Source: Colwellia sp. (GTDB taxonomy: Bacteria; Pseudomonadota; Gammaproteobacteria; Enterobacterales; Alteromonadaceae). Taken from it: a DNA stretch of 64,000 nt. Made by a program: the position numbers and the translations under genes. The stretch is taken from the NCBI GenBank assembly GCA_020630795.1, contig JAHDIK010000005.1, positions 10,346 to 74,345 of the forward strand, in the 5' to 3' direction. The notes below the pieces were generated by a model. That model did not search any database. It was not told where the DNA came from and saw only the letters and a program-made list of their open reading frames with translations. Positions 45,887 to 55,539 of the stretch are shown here, piece by piece (position 1 is the stretch's first letter; every line of letters begins with the position of its first letter).

Positions 45887-45948
45887 CCGTATGTACGGTT
45901 CGTATGCGATAACATATTATCTGCGTTAATTGAGTGCCGATGTCTAAT

Positions 45949-46815
45949 TTACGCAGATAAATGTTCTACAAATATCCCCGCGAATATTACTAAGCCAACA
46001 AAGTGGTTATGTAAAAACGCGTTAAAACACTTTTCTCGCTCTCTATTTGCTATCAACAATTGTTGGTAAGTAAACAGCCCTGCACATACCACTAAACTGA
46101 GCTGATACGGCCAACCAAACGCCAAGGTATCGCCTACTAAATGCAGTAACATTAGCGTGAGTAGTTGTAGTACTAAAATAATGCGTTTATCAAACACACC
46201 AAACAGAATTGCAGTAGATTTCACGCCTATCTTTAAGTCGTCATCTCTATCAACCATGGCATACATAGTGTCGTATGCAACGGTCCAACAAAGGTTAGCT
46301 GCGAATAACATCCATGCAACGTTAGGAATTTTTCCCATCGATTCAGCAAAAGCCATGATCATTCCCCAACTAAATGCAGCACCCAAAAATAGCTGAGGTA
46401 AATGTGTAAAACGCTTCATAAATGGGTAAATAGTAGCGAGAAACACTGCAACGGTAGACAGCATTATCGTATAGGTTTGCAACGTTAACACTAAAATAAG
46501 CGCATTTAAAATAAGAAAGAAAAACAGTGTTAGCGCTTCTGTTGTTGTAATTGCGCCTGTTACTAATGGTCTGTTTTGAGTGCGTTTTACCTTACCGTCA
46601 ACTTTACGATCTGCAAAGTCATTAATTACACACCCAGCGCTACGCATAATAAAAACGCCTAACGTAAATACCACTAGTAAATGTAAACTCGGAATGCCGT
46701 CTTGCGCTATCCATAACGCCCAATAAGTCGGCCATAATAGCAAATAGGTACCAATGGGTTTGTCCATACGAGTAATGGCTTTAATTGCTTGCCATTTAGC
46801 TACAACTGCATTCAT
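45949..46815 (-). CDS. ubiA: 4-hydroxybenzoate octaprenyltransferase
   Basis: UbiA attaches the polyprenyl tail to 4-hydroxybenzoate in ubiquinone synthesis, within the inner membrane. The 288-residue protein has about eight helices and both Asp-rich motifs: [19 protein letters not shown] for prenyl diphosphate/magnesium binding and [21 protein letters not shown] for the second site. The start overlaps the ubiC stop by four bases (ATGA), so the two are translated together, as in the E. coli ubiCA order. Its downstream partner in the pathway, ubiD, is elsewhere in the window. Confidence 0.96.
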   Translation of the reverse strand: MNAVVAKWQAIKAITRMDKPIGTYLLLWPTYWALWIAQDGIPSLHLLVVFTLGVFIMRSAGCVINDFADRKVDGKVKRTQNRPLVTGAITTTEALTLFFFLILNALILVLTLQTYTIMLSTVAVFLATIYPFMKRFTHLPQLFLGAAFSWGMIMAFAESMGKIPNVAWMLFAANLCWTVAYDTMYAMVDRDDDLKIGVKSTAILFGVFDKRIILVLQLLTLMLLHLVGDTLAFGWPYQLSLVVCAGLFTYQQLLIANREREKCFNAFLHNHFVGLVIFAGIFVEHLSA

Positions 46816-47411
46816 GAAATATTTGACTGTATTGAGTGAGTGTTAAGGGGGCAAGTATAAGCAACCGATTGAGGTAAAAACACTTCGGCTACCATAATCG
46901 GTTTGTTTTGTAATACGAACACAGAACGACGACCCCATAAAGCATGAGTGCTTTTTAGATCAAGCGCGTTAATAAGCTTAGTCATTGAGCTTGAATGGGT
47001 AAATTCCGACACTTCTATGCGTTTTCTCACAAGGTTAGGATTATTAAACAAAACTTGCCCTAAAGATTGTTCGCCAAGCTCTGCTAACTGTTTTTCTTCC
47101 CCAGTTAAACTGCGTAAAGGTAACAAACTTCTCGCAAATACATGAGGCACACCGTCGCAATATAATAATACTTCGCGTACTAGAACATCTTCGCCGGCTA
47201 TAATATCGTCGTTTGCTTCGGCAGCCGAACATTGGGTAATTTGTTGTCCTAATACTTCTACTCTAAACGTTTCGCAATGAGATTTTAATCGAGCGGTTAA
47301 AGAACTTGGATCGCATAACCAATCCAATAAATTCGGTTTTATTGAACACGTAGACGCGCTTTTCCACTGAGTTGAGAGTGAAACTGGAAATAGATGTGAT
47401 TGAGAACTCAT
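46812..47411 (-). CDS. ubiC: Chorismate lyase
   Basis: UbiC splits chorismate into pyruvate and 4-hydroxybenzoate, the committed step to the ubiquinone ring. The 199-residue length is somewhat above the 165 of E. coli. Conserved features include [25 protein letters not shown] near the N-terminus, [20 protein letters not shown] and the C-terminal [22 protein letters not shown]. The gene is the first of the ubiCA pair and divergent from the FliL-like gene, with 188 bases between starts. Confidence 0.94.
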   Translation of the reverse strand: MSSQSHLFPVSLSTQWKSASTCSIKPNLLDWLCDPSSLTARLKSHCETFRVEVLGQQITQCSAAEANDDIIAGEDVLVREVLLYCDGVPHVFARSLLPLRSLTGEEKQLAELGEQSLGQVLFNNPNLVRKRIEVSEFTHSSSMTKLINALDLKSTHALWGRRSVFVLQNKPIMVAEVFLPQSVAYTCPLNTHSIQSNIS

Positions 47412-47599
47412 ACAGTAAAACGTTTGGTTGAAAACCCTAATATCATATCAGTATTTAATATCTTGCGCCTCAACAGTGTGTTGTAATAATTTAAATATAT
47501 GTAAATGTAGATATTTTTATTAAACAAATTAGGCAAAGCAGGTTAATATAATTATTCTATACTTTACTTAATTTATTTTTAATAAAGAGACTGAGTTCC

Positions 47600-47983
47600 G
47601 TGATCAAAACGCTTATTTTCGCTATTTGTATATTTATTACCTTCCCGTCAGCTAAAGCGGCAGACTATGCTTATTTTGGTTTTGAACCTGAAATAATTAC
47701 TAATTACATCGCAGTAAAAAAGAAAATGGGTTATGTAAGGCTAACTGTTGAATTGATGATTGAAAACTCGTCGAACTTTGAAATTGTAGAGCATCATGCT
47801 CCGTTGTTACGCGACGCAATTATTACCATTATTGGTCAACAGCCCGAAGCTAAAGTTAAATCTATTAATGGTAGACATGAAATTCAGCGTTTATGTGAAG
47901 ATAAAGTGAAAAGCTTGCTTAAGAAAGAAACTGGTGAAACGTTAATTAAAAAGTTACTTTTTACACAGTGGTTAGATAACTAG
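47600..47983 (+). CDS. FliL-like flagellar basal body-associated family protein
   Basis: A 127-residue protein with an N-terminal signal or anchor (MIKTLIFAICIFITFPSAKA) and a FliL-type domain: YFGFEPEIITNYIAVKKKMGYVRLTVELMIEN, PLLRDAIITIIGQQ and the C-terminal LFTQWLDN. True FliL is encoded in the flagellar cluster and holds a longer transmembrane anchor; this stand-alone paralogue beside ubiC has a cleavable-looking signal, so it may be periplasmic. A role in flagellar motor or surface sensing is inferred from family membership only. Terminator follows. Confidence 0.82.
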   Translation: MIKTLIFAICIFITFPSAKAADYAYFGFEPEIITNYIAVKKKMGYVRLTVELMIENSSNFEIVEHHAPLLRDAIITIIGQQPEAKVKSINGRHEIQRLCEDKVKSLLKKETGETLIKKLLFTQWLDN

Positions 47984-48007
47984 TACGTATCACGACATAT
48001 TACATTC

Positions 48008-48039
48008 AAAAAAGGGATTCATTATAGAATCCCTTTTTT
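48008..48039. terminator. Bidirectional terminator between fliL-like and glpG genes
   Basis: A 13-bp stem, A6-GGGATTC and GAATCCC-T6, with a 6-base loop sits between the convergent genes. Confidence 0.9.
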
Positions 48040-48081
48040 GTTGTTTTGTAATAAAAATAACCAGTTTTAATAATTAACTCG

Positions 48082-48948
48082 TTATTTTTTTGCTGGTTTG
48101 ACTTTTAACCAAGCCAGAGCACAACCTGAAATTAAACCGAGTAAATGTGCTGTATTTGCCATGTTCATTGGTAATGCGTCTGCAAACCCTAACAACATAA
48201 AAAAGAGAAGAAAACCAACAATAGGTTTAGATAAAGACAACCCTTTTTCTGGTGCTAACCAGCCATACCACCACACGTAACCGAATAACGCATAAACCAC
48301 ACCCGACAATCCGCCGAAGCTAGGGCCTGACACCAAAAATTGCCCAAGATTTGAAACAATAGCTGAAACAAGCAGTAAATTAACAAGGGTTCCTTTCCCT
48401 AATAATCTTTCAATTGCTCCACCAAGTTGCCACCACCACATGGTATTAAACACAATGTGCAGCCATGTAAAATGAAAAAACGCAGGACCAATAAGTCGAT
48501 AAGGTGCGTCAACAAAATTAGGTACGTTTAGGTGTACAAAAAAGCTAATGGCCGAAAAAATATCGCGTTGCCAGCCCATTTCACTCAATAAGAATACAAT
48601 CCAACAAATAATGAAAACAGTTAGTGTAACGATACCTGCGTGTTGTAAAAACTGAGTTTTGAACTGCGACATGTATGAAGGGCCGTGTTCTTGTACGTTG
48701 GTAATTTCTCCGTTGTTCCACGCAGCTTGTTGATATTTTGGATGGTGAGGCTCTTGAATAAATTCGTCAAAAATTTCTTTTGATTTGTCTTGTTGATAGG
48801 TATCACAAAAAACAACAAACTCTGAGTCGCTTTGTTCCACTTTCGAAGCAATATTTTTGCTAATTAAATAGTTACTAAAAAGCAGCGCAATATTATGGTG
48901 CTTAATTTGTACGAGTGGACTTAAAGAGGTTGTATGCTCGTTATTCAT
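48082..48948 (-). CDS. glpG: Rhomboid intramembrane serine protease GlpG
   Basis: A 288-residue rhomboid protease. The N-terminal cytoplasmic domain of about 90 residues matches GlpG-type proteins; six membrane helices follow. The catalytic serine is in FGGLSGVVYALFGY (GLSG), the catalytic histidine in NTAHLLGLISG, and the oxyanion residues in HIVFNTMWWWQLGGAIE. Rhomboids cut substrate proteins within the membrane. Its start overlaps the glpE stop by one base. The pair glpE-glpG is conserved in E. coli, where glpR follows; that regulator is absent here. Confidence 0.92.
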   Translation of the reverse strand: MNNEHTTSLSPLVQIKHHNIALLFSNYLISKNIASKVEQSDSEFVVFCDTYQQDKSKEIFDEFIQEPHHPKYQQAAWNNGEITNVQEHGPSYMSQFKTQFLQHAGIVTLTVFIICWIVFLLSEMGWQRDIFSAISFFVHLNVPNFVDAPYRLIGPAFFHFTWLHIVFNTMWWWQLGGAIERLLGKGTLVNLLLVSAIVSNLGQFLVSGPSFGGLSGVVYALFGYVWWYGWLAPEKGLSLSKPIVGFLLFFMLLGFADALPMNMANTAHLLGLISGCALAWLKVKPAKK

Positions 48949-49265
48949 TACTTCGATACATCACTCGGGTATTCTGCTTGCCATTGTGTAAAGCCGCCAT
49001 CTAAAGAATACACATCAGTAAAGTCTTGGCTTATTAAAAATTGTGCGGCTTGTTGGCTAGAGTGTCCGTGATAACAACACACAACAACAGGTGCATCAAA
49101 ATCTGCCTCGCGCAGAAAATCAGGTAATGATTCATTTGTTAAGTGGATTGAATTTGGAATATGACCACTTTGAAATGAAGCTGGATCACGTATATCTACT
49201 ACCACGTAAGTGTTGTCTGAAAGTGACTCATGCAGTTGATTAATTTGCATGTGCTTAAAGCTCAT
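48948..49265 (-). CDS. glpE: Thiosulfate sulfurtransferase GlpE (single-domain rhodanese)
   Basis: GlpE transfers sulfur from thiosulfate to cyanide or thiol acceptors in the cytoplasm. The single rhodanese domain of 105 residues shows VVVDIRDPASFQSGHI and the catalytic loop VVCCYHGHSSQQ with the active Cys, as in the CYHG loop of E. coli GlpE. I start at the ATG 49265, which aligns with the E. coli N-terminus; a GTG at 49280 with a better ribosome-binding site is an alternative. Translationally coupled to glpG. Confidence 0.9.
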   Translation of the reverse strand: MSFKHMQINQLHESLSDNTYVVVDIRDPASFQSGHIPNSIHLTNESLPDFLREADFDAPVVVCCYHGHSSQQAAQFLISQDFTDVYSLDGGFTQWQAEYPSDVSK

Positions 49266-49330
49266 TTCGTTGTTTGACACGTTTTTCACCTTTAGGGTTA
49301 TGTGCGGAAATTAAGTTGGTTATTGAAAAT

Positions 49331-49356
49331 AAAAAACCTTCAATAGTGAAGGTTTT
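49331..49356 (-). terminator. Terminator of the kbl-tdh operon
   Basis: A 10-bp stem (AAAACCTTCA / TGAAGGTTTT) with a 4-base loop lies just beyond the tdh stop; on the reverse strand it is followed by a T run. Confidence 0.85.
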
Positions 49357-49400
49357 GTTGATTCATGTAAGGCACATTGAAAGGGAAAACAGCGTAACGG

Positions 49401-50429
49401 CTATTTGTTCCAATCAAGTATAACTTTTCCAGACAAGCCAGAACGCATAACGTCAAAGCCTTGCTGAAAATCGTCAATAGCAAAATGATGTGTGATTATG
49501 GGCGAAAGGTCTAAGCCTGACTGAATCAAACTTGCCATTTTATACCATGTTTCAAACATTTCTCGGCCGTAAATACCTTTAATGGTTAAGCCTTTGAAAA
49601 TCACTTTACTCCAGTCTATTGCCATATCGGCCCCTGGAATTCCTAACATGGCAATTTTGCCACCGTTGTTCATGTTATTCAACATATCGGTAAACGCCAT
49701 AGGTACGCCAGACATTTCCATGCCTACGTCAAAACCTTCGGTCATACCTAATTCGTTCATCACATCGGTTAGGTTCTCTTTACTTACGTCAACCGCTCGA
49801 GTGGCTCCCATTTTTTTAGCGAGATCTAAACGATATTGGTTAACGTCTGTAATGACTACATGTCTTGCGCCCACATGTTTAGCAACGGCAGCAGCCATAA
49901 TACCAATAGGGCCAGCGCCAGTAATCAATACGTCTTCACCCACTAAATCAAAAGACAGGGCGGTATGAACAGCATTGCCAAAAGGGTCAAATATTGCGGC
50001 TAAATCGTCTGAAATTTCGTCGGGTAATTTAAACGCATTATAGGCTGGAATAACTAAGTACTCTGCAAATGACCCTGTACGATCTACACCTACACCAACG
50101 GTGTTTCTGCATAAATGAGTTCGACCGCCACGACAGTTTCTACAGTGCCCACAGGTAATATGGCCTTCGCCAGACACTCGGTCACCAATAGTAAAGCCTT
50201 TAACTTCTTGCCCTATATCAACTACTTCACCCGCATATTCATGGCCAACAACCATAGGAACAGGAATCGTTTTTTGTGACCATTCGTCCCAGTTATAAAT
50301 ATGAATGTCGGTACCACAAATAGCCGTCTTGTTTATTTTGATCAGTAAGTCGTTATGACCCATTTCTGGCTTAGGGCTGTCACCCATCCAAATGCCAGGT
50401 TCTGGTTTGAGTTTAATTAATGATTTCAT
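49401..50429 (-). CDS. tdh: L-threonine 3-dehydrogenase
   Basis: Tdh oxidises L-threonine to 2-amino-3-ketobutyrate with NAD, the first step of threonine conversion to glycine. The 342-residue medium-chain dehydrogenase keeps the catalytic zinc site ([12 protein letters not shown] and GHEYAGEV), the structural zinc cysteines in [14 protein letters not shown], and the NAD loop [18 protein letters not shown]. It is 12 bases downstream of kbl, as in E. coli, forming one operon with its own terminator. Confidence 0.97.
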   Translation of the reverse strand: MKSLIKLKPEPGIWMGDSPKPEMGHNDLLIKINKTAICGTDIHIYNWDEWSQKTIPVPMVVGHEYAGEVVDIGQEVKGFTIGDRVSGEGHITCGHCRNCRGGRTHLCRNTVGVGVDRTGSFAEYLVIPAYNAFKLPDEISDDLAAIFDPFGNAVHTALSFDLVGEDVLITGAGPIGIMAAAVAKHVGARHVVITDVNQYRLDLAKKMGATRAVDVSKENLTDVMNELGMTEGFDVGMEMSGVPMAFTDMLNNMNNGGKIAMLGIPGADMAIDWSKVIFKGLTIKGIYGREMFETWYKMASLIQSGLDLSPIITHHFAIDDFQQGFDVMRSGLSGKVILDWNK

Positions 50430-50441
50430 GACAAAACAACC

Positions 50442-51653
50442 TTAACTGATCACATTTAACGATTTTCCGATGCGAGTAAACGCTTCTATCGCTTTATCTA
50501 GTTGTTCTTTAGTGTGCGCCGCAGAAATTTGTGTGCGAATTCTCGCTTGCCCTTTAGGAACAACAGGGAATGAAAAACCAATCACATAAATACCTTCGTT
50601 AAGTAGTTGATTCGCCATTTCTGTAGCGAGTGCGGCATCTCCCAACATTACAGGAATAATTGCATGATCTGCACCAGCACATGTAAATCCAGCGGCTTCC
50701 ATATTGCTTCTAAAATACTGTGCGTTATTTTTTAATTGTGTGCGTAAGTCATTACCATCTTTCAGTAAGTCGATAACTTTAATTGACGCGTTAACAATGG
50801 CTGGGGCTAATGAATTTGAGAATAAGTATGGACGAGAACGTTGGCGTAGCCACTCAATCACTTCTTTTTTACCTGAAGTATAGCCGCCAGATGCACCACC
50901 CATCGCTTTACCTAATGTTCCGGTAATAATATCAACACGTCCCATCACATCACAAAATTCGTGGCTACCTTTACCTTGGTCACCCACAAAACCAACAGCG
51001 TGTGAATCATCAACCATAACTAACGCGTTATATTTATCGGCTAAATCACAAACGGCTTTTAAGTTTGCAATAACGCCATCCATTGAGAATACGCCATCTG
51101 TTGCGATAAGTTTAAAGCGAGCGCCAGCTTCATCTGCTTCAATTAATCGTTGTTCAAGTTCTTCTGAGTTATTGTTTGCGTAGCGGAATCGTTTAGCTTT
51201 ACATAAACGAACACCATCGATGATGGATGCGTGATTTAACGCATCGCTAATTATAGCGTCTTCAGGGCCTAATAACGTTTCAAATAACCCTGCATTGGCA
51301 TCGAAACATGAAGAATACAAAATAGTATCTTCCATACCTAAAAATTCACTTAATTTTTGTTCTAGCGTCTTGTGAATGTCTTGAGTACCACAAATAAAAC
51401 GTACCGATGCCATACCAAAACCGTGCTCGTCTAACCCTTCTTTAGCTGCTTCAATTAGCGTAGGGTGATTGGCTAAGCCTAGGTAGTTGTTTGCACAAAA
51501 GTTAATGACTTTTTCGCCACTAGTTACTTCAATTGACGGTTTTTGTGCCGTAGTGATTATTCGTTCAGCTTTGTACAAACCGTCTTTTTTAACTTGATCG
51601 ATTTGTTCAGTTAAATGAGAAAAGAAACCTTTTTTAGATACAGAATCAGTCAC
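50442..51653 (-). CDS. kbl: 2-amino-3-ketobutyrate CoA ligase (glycine C-acetyltransferase)
   Basis: Kbl splits 2-amino-3-ketobutyrate with CoA to glycine and acetyl-CoA, completing the Tdh route. The 403-residue enzyme is a PLP-dependent alpha-oxoamine synthase: NYLGLANHP at the N-terminal substrate region, [24 protein letters not shown] (PLP-pyridine Asp) and [13 protein letters not shown] with the Schiff-base lysine. First gene of the kbl-tdh operon. It is divergent from an Lrp-family gene, which is a plausible regulator since E. coli Lrp controls this operon. Confidence 0.96.
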   Translation of the reverse strand: MTDSVSKKGFFSHLTEQIDQVKKDGLYKAERIITTAQKPSIEVTSGEKVINFCANNYLGLANHPTLIEAAKEGLDEHGFGMASVRFICGTQDIHKTLEQKLSEFLGMEDTILYSSCFDANAGLFETLLGPEDAIISDALNHASIIDGVRLCKAKRFRYANNNSEELEQRLIEADEAGARFKLIATDGVFSMDGVIANLKAVCDLADKYNALVMVDDSHAVGFVGDQGKGSHEFCDVMGRVDIITGTLGKAMGGASGGYTSGKKEVIEWLRQRSRPYLFSNSLAPAIVNASIKVIDLLKDGNDLRTQLKNNAQYFRSNMEAAGFTCAGADHAIIPVMLGDAALATEMANQLLNEGIYVIGFSFPVVPKGQARIRTQISAAHTKEQLDKAIEAFTRIGKSLNVIS

Positions 51654-51718
51654 GATAATTCCTTAAATGTTTATTGCAGTTCAATATAGCTATTATCAGT
51701 CTAGTCGTAGATGCAAAA

Positions 51719-51729
51719 TAGTGACACTA
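51719..51729. promoter_or_regulatory. 11-base palindrome between kbl and the Lrp-like gene
   Basis: TAGTG-A-CACTA, a perfect 5+1+5 dyad in the 177-base divergent region, about 65 bases before kbl and 100 before the Lrp-like gene. It is a candidate operator for the Lrp-like protein. Confidence 0.35.
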
Positions 51730-51830
51730 CGTTGTTGAAGTGTAGTTTTTTGTTGTTAAATTGACATATAGGTATGTTAAAATGAAACTTAAAGGCTGTC
51801 TTATGACTTATTACATAGCGGAGAAAGAAA

Positions 51831-52259
51831 TTGCTAACTGAGAAAGACGAAGAGCTATTAGCTATTTTGCAAGTGAATGCTAGAGCAAGTGTGTCTGATA
51901 TTGCGAGGGCAACAGGAGTTTCTCGTACGGCTATACAAAACAGGCTGAACAAGCTTGAGAATAATAATGTAATTAAAGCGTACAGCGTAGTATTAGGTAG
52001 TGAGTATACTAACGGACTTATTTCTGCGAATGTTTCGTTAAAAGTAAACCCAAACTTACGACACAATATTTGTGTTGTGTTACGAAAAGTACATCAAATT
52101 AGCCATATATACTCAATTAGCGGTGAGTATGATTTACTGGTAACAATACAAGCAAGTACGCTTGAAAAACTGAGCGAAGTGCTAAATATGGTATGCTCTA
52201 CTGAAGGGGTTGAACGAACCAATTCATCCATTATTTTAGACACTATCTTTGAGCGATAA
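51831..52259 (+). CDS. Lrp/AsnC-family transcriptional regulator
   Basis: A 142-residue Lrp/AsnC-type regulator with an N-terminal helix-turn-helix (ELLAILQVNARASVSDIARATGVSRTAIQNRLNKLE) and a RAM-type ligand domain (VHQISHIYSISGEYDLLVTIQAS). The start is TTG with a good GGAG ribosome-binding site 7-8 bases upstream; no ATG is better. It is divergent from kbl-tdh, so control of threonine catabolism by an amino acid ligand is likely; this is inference from position and from the known role of Lrp. Confidence 0.88.
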   Translation: MLTEKDEELLAILQVNARASVSDIARATGVSRTAIQNRLNKLENNNVIKAYSVVLGSEYTNGLISANVSLKVNPNLRHNICVVLRKVHQISHIYSISGEYDLLVTIQASTLEKLSEVLNMVCSTEGVERTNSSIILDTIFER

Positions 52260-52304
52260 CGCTTAAACGAGTGAGTTAACCTCATAAAAAATGAAGAGAA
52301 ATTA

Positions 52305-53579
52305 GTGAAAGCCTTTATATCCTTATTGCTGTATCGAGTTGTATTCCTTTTATTATTGCCTGTATTGCTAGTGGCTTTATTGATTCGTTCTAAAAACCAT
52401 CCCGAATATCGTCAGCGTTTGGGAGAACGCCTTGGGTTTATTGATAATAAATTTAACAAGAATGGCATTGTTTTACATGCCGCAAGTGTTGGCGAAGTAC
52501 TCGCGCTTAAAGCATTTGTTGAAAAAGTATTAAAGCGTTTTCCAGAACTTCCACTCACCATTACAACCTTTACACCCACAGGCTCAGCTCAAGTGAAAAA
52601 GTTGTTTGGTGACCGAGTTCAACATTGTTATTTACCCATTGATTCTATTTTTTGTACGCATTTATTCTTGGCACGATTATCACCTAAGGTGATGGTGTTT
52701 ATGGAAACGGAAATTTGGCCAAACCTCATTGCACAGAGTAAAAGCAGAGGGGCAAAGTTGCTATTAATCAATGGTCGTTTGTCGAATAAGTCAGTTAAAA
52801 GCTATGCAAAGTTAAGCGCTTTAATTACGCCTGCGCTAAATGCTTTCAATAAGGTACTTACGCAAAGTGAAGTGAATCATGACAACTTTTTATCATTAGG
52901 TTGTAACGAAGAACTATGTGAGTTGGTAGGAAATTTGAAGTTTGATATTGCAGTGAATAACGATGTGCTTGATAAGAAGAATGAGCTTTCACAATATGTT
53001 CCATCAGATCGAAAGTTGTGGGTTGTAGCGAGTACCCATCAAGGCGACGAATCCATTGCGTTAAATGCATTTAAGGCATTAAATAAAGAATATCCTGAAT
53101 TGTTATTGGTTATTGTTCCAAGGCATCCTGAACGTTTTAATGATATTGCAGAGCTTAGCCAGTCGTTTGGTTATGCTACGCAAAAACGGAGTAGTAACAC
53201 GCCAATTGATAACAATACCTCAGTATGGGTGCTTGATTCATTAGGCGAGCTTATGGCGATGTGTGCGCTGGCGCACATTGTGACTATGGGAGGAAGCTTC
53301 AGTAATATTGGTGGCCACAACCCGCTGGAACCTGCTTTGTTTAAAAAGCCCGTAATAGTCGGTAACGACATGAGTAATTTTACGGAGATTATGCAGCAAT
53401 TATTGGCGAACAACGGTGTTATTCAAATTGCCGACGCGAATTTATTAAGTGAAACCGTAGCTAGTTTGTATAACAACACTCAACAGTTAAACAGCGTGGG
53501 CGAAAATGCTTATGCCGTTGTGTTACAAAATCAAGGGGCAAGCGATAAAACACTCGCTCATTTAGCAGCGTTGTTGTAA
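52305..53579 (+). CDS. waaA: 3-deoxy-D-manno-octulosonic acid transferase
   Basis: WaaA (KdtA) adds Kdo residues to lipid IVA in lipopolysaccharide synthesis, anchored on the cytoplasmic face of the inner membrane. The 424-residue protein starts at GTG with a GAAGAG site, has one N-terminal membrane anchor and shows the family motifs HAASVGEVLALKAFVE, TTFTPTGSAQVK, METEIWPN and GGSFSNIGGHNPLEPA. It converges with a family 9 glycosyltransferase gene 11 bases away, part of a small core-lipid group. Confidence 0.95.
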   Translation: MKAFISLLLYRVVFLLLLPVLLVALLIRSKNHPEYRQRLGERLGFIDNKFNKNGIVLHAASVGEVLALKAFVEKVLKRFPELPLTITTFTPTGSAQVKKLFGDRVQHCYLPIDSIFCTHLFLARLSPKVMVFMETEIWPNLIAQSKSRGAKLLLINGRLSNKSVKSYAKLSALITPALNAFNKVLTQSEVNHDNFLSLGCNEELCELVGNLKFDIAVNNDVLDKKNELSQYVPSDRKLWVVASTHQGDESIALNAFKALNKEYPELLLVIVPRHPERFNDIAELSQSFGYATQKRSSNTPIDNNTSVWVLDSLGELMAMCALAHIVTMGGSFSNIGGHNPLEPALFKKPVIVGNDMSNFTEIMQQLLANNGVIQIADANLLSETVASLYNNTQQLNSVGENAYAVVLQNQGASDKTLAHLAALL

Positions 53580-53590
53580 TACACTAGGTT

Positions 53591-54682
53591 TTATTCGTTA
53601 GTATTTAAAGCCGTATTCGAAGCAACTAATTCAGGGTAGAAATCTTGAATAACAGAATCGATTTTCTCTTGTACTAAGGTAACACTGATCTCTTGCATAA
53701 GGTCTTTACCTTTTGCGGTAATTCCCCATGCTAAATCGGTGGATGCTTTACCATATTGCTGTTTAATAGCATCTTCATAGTAGCTAGCTGCATACTTTGA
53801 ATATAGATATGGTCCGCTTCTCATAGGATTGTTATAGGCATATAAACCTACAACAGGAGTACCTACCGTAGCTGCCATGTGAGATATTTCACTCTCTTCT
53901 GCAATAACAATATGGGATATTTTTAACACACCTAAAAGCTGCTTCATTGAGAGTTTATTTGTTAGGTTGATGATATTCGCATGACTAGCATTACAAATAT
54001 CTTCTGCAATTTTTTGATCTTTAATTGAAGAGCCACCGCATATAACCACAGTAAACCCGTTTTTTTCTAAGTAATTTGCCGTTTTAGCATAGTTTTCAAT
54101 ATGCCAATTGTTGATAGATTTATGGCTGATTGGGCTAATGGTGGCGAGTGGTATATGTTTAGCTAGTTGGTCTACCACCCATTGTTCATCGTCATCTGGA
54201 ATTGGCATTTTCCAAGTAGGTTGTGCTTTCGGAACACCTAAGGCGTGGGTAAATTGCATAAATTCATCAAGAATATGCGGTTGTTGTAGAGGAGGTGTTT
54301 TGGTTTTCGTAAACGACCATTGGCCTTTAATAGCGTGCTTTTTATTGAATATTATTTTGGTTCTGGCAGGTATAAAGTAGCTTGCTAAGTTTTCAAAAAA
54401 TCCTGTTTGCATGCGTAACAACACTTCAAATTTATGGCCTTTCATGTTGCTTTTTAAATGTTGAAACCCTTTCCAGCCTGCCGATTTATCGAAAACAACC
54501 AACTCAACTTTGTCTAAACCACGCAATAAGTCTGCTTCATCCTTCCCGCAAACCCACGTTATTTGAGTGTATGGCCATTGTTTTTGAATATTTTGAACAA
54601 CTGCAATTGCATTACACGCATCGGTAATTGTTGATAAATGTAAAATACATAAGTTTTTTGGCGCAGCTGATTGACCAAACAT
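53591..54682 (-). CDS. Family 9 glycosyltransferase (heptosyltransferase-like)
   Basis: A 363-residue GT-B-fold enzyme of glycosyltransferase family 9, which holds the LPS heptosyltransferases. Visible features: ILHLSTITDACNAIAVVQNIQKQWP at the N-terminus, TISPISHKSINNWHIENYAKT, the nucleotide-sugar region VVICGGSSIKDQKI, LTNKLSMKQLLGVLKISHIVIAEESEISHMAATVGTPVVGLY. These resemble WaaC/WaaF-like proteins, but it cannot be assigned to a numbered heptose from sequence alone. It is divergent from kdkA and convergent with waaA, consistent with inner-core assembly. Confidence 0.85.
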   Translation of the reverse strand: MFGQSAAPKNLCILHLSTITDACNAIAVVQNIQKQWPYTQITWVCGKDEADLLRGLDKVELVVFDKSAGWKGFQHLKSNMKGHKFEVLLRMQTGFFENLASYFIPARTKIIFNKKHAIKGQWSFTKTKTPPLQQPHILDEFMQFTHALGVPKAQPTWKMPIPDDDEQWVVDQLAKHIPLATISPISHKSINNWHIENYAKTANYLEKNGFTVVICGGSSIKDQKIAEDICNASHANIINLTNKLSMKQLLGVLKISHIVIAEESEISHMAATVGTPVVGLYAYNNPMRSGPYLYSKYAASYYEDAIKQQYGKASTDLAWGITAKGKDLMQEISVTLVQEKIDSVIQDFYPELVASNTALNTNE

Positions 54683-54713
54683 AGAGGATTAACCACAATA
54701 GACAGATTGAAGA

Positions 54714-55475
54714 ATGTATTGGCCTATTATCTTGAACCCGACCCCGAATGTAAAACCCTGTATTAAAAAAGTTTTTGAAAACAACAATGTATTCTGTATA
54801 CATGATGAAAATGAAGTAGAAAACTTCACCCATGAATTCCTTGATGGGGAGTTTTGGCAGGCTCAAAATGCGGTAGTGGGTACTGCTCAAGGAAGAGGAA
54901 CAACATGGTTTATTCGTTACCAAAATAAAGACTGGGTACTACGCCATTATTATCGCGGCGGTATGATAGGAAAATTTAATAAAGATTCCTATATTTACCA
55001 AGGCATTGATAAAACAAGGGCTGCGCAAGAATTTGAACTACTGAACCATATGCGCTCATTAATGCTTCCTGTACCCAAGCCAATTGCCTATCGTGTAATC
55101 AAAAACGGACTTTTTTACAAAGCTGATATTTTAACAGAGAGAATTTGTAACGCTCAGGATCTCGTTTCACTTCTCGCTAAACAAAGTGTTGATGAAGCGT
55201 TATGGCATAAAATAGGGCGCGTAATTAAGCAATTTCATCAACACAATATTTATCATCACGACTTAAATATTCATAATATTCTTATTGATGAAGAAAGCCG
55301 TGTATGGATTATTGATTTTGACAGAGGTGAAATACGCGCAGACTCAACCGATTGGAAAATGAATAACCTCTCACGACTACTTAGGTCGTTTAACAAAGAA
55401 AAAGCTAAACTCGAAAGCTTACATTGGGAAAATAGCTATTGGGAATTACTTATGAATGGGTATAAAAGTAATTGA
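54714..55475 (+). CDS. kdkA: 3-deoxy-D-manno-octulosonic acid kinase
   Basis: KdkA phosphorylates the Kdo residue of lipid A precursors in organisms with a single Kdo, such as Haemophilus and Vibrio. The 253-residue protein kinase-like fold contains GRGTTWFIRYQNKDWVLRHYYRGGMIGKFNKDSYI, the catalytic YHHDLNIHNILID and metal-binding WIIDFDRGEIR, the pattern typical of KdkA/RfaP kinases. Its start region overlaps nothing; 31 bases separate it from the glycosyltransferase start. Together with waaA this implies a phosphorylated single-Kdo core. Confidence 0.9.
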   Translation: MYWPIILNPTPNVKPCIKKVFENNNVFCIHDENEVENFTHEFLDGEFWQAQNAVVGTAQGRGTTWFIRYQNKDWVLRHYYRGGMIGKFNKDSYIYQGIDKTRAAQEFELLNHMRSLMLPVPKPIAYRVIKNGLFYKADILTERICNAQDLVSLLAKQSVDEALWHKIGRVIKQFHQHNIYHHDLNIHNILIDEESRVWIIDFDRGEIRADSTDWKMNNLSRLLRSFNKEKAKLESLHWENSYWELLMNGYKSN

Positions 55476-55485
55476 TCTTGTTGTT

Positions 55486-55522
55486 TAAGATGTTGTAAAT
55501 GGAGAAATATTACAACATCTTA
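55486..55522. terminator. 13-bp hairpin between kdkA and the TetR gene
   Basis: A perfect dyad, TAAGATGTTGTAA / TTACAACATCTTA, with an 11-base loop sits between convergent genes. T tracts are weak on both strands, so it is a moderate terminator candidate. Confidence 0.5.
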
Positions 55523-55539
55523 GGTAATTTAGATAAGAA

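Noticed and set aside
45919..45958. 8-bp inverted repeat ATCTGCGT / ACGCAGAT after plsB as a terminator
   Set aside because: The loop is 24 bases, no T tract follows on either strand, and one arm overlaps the ubiA stop.
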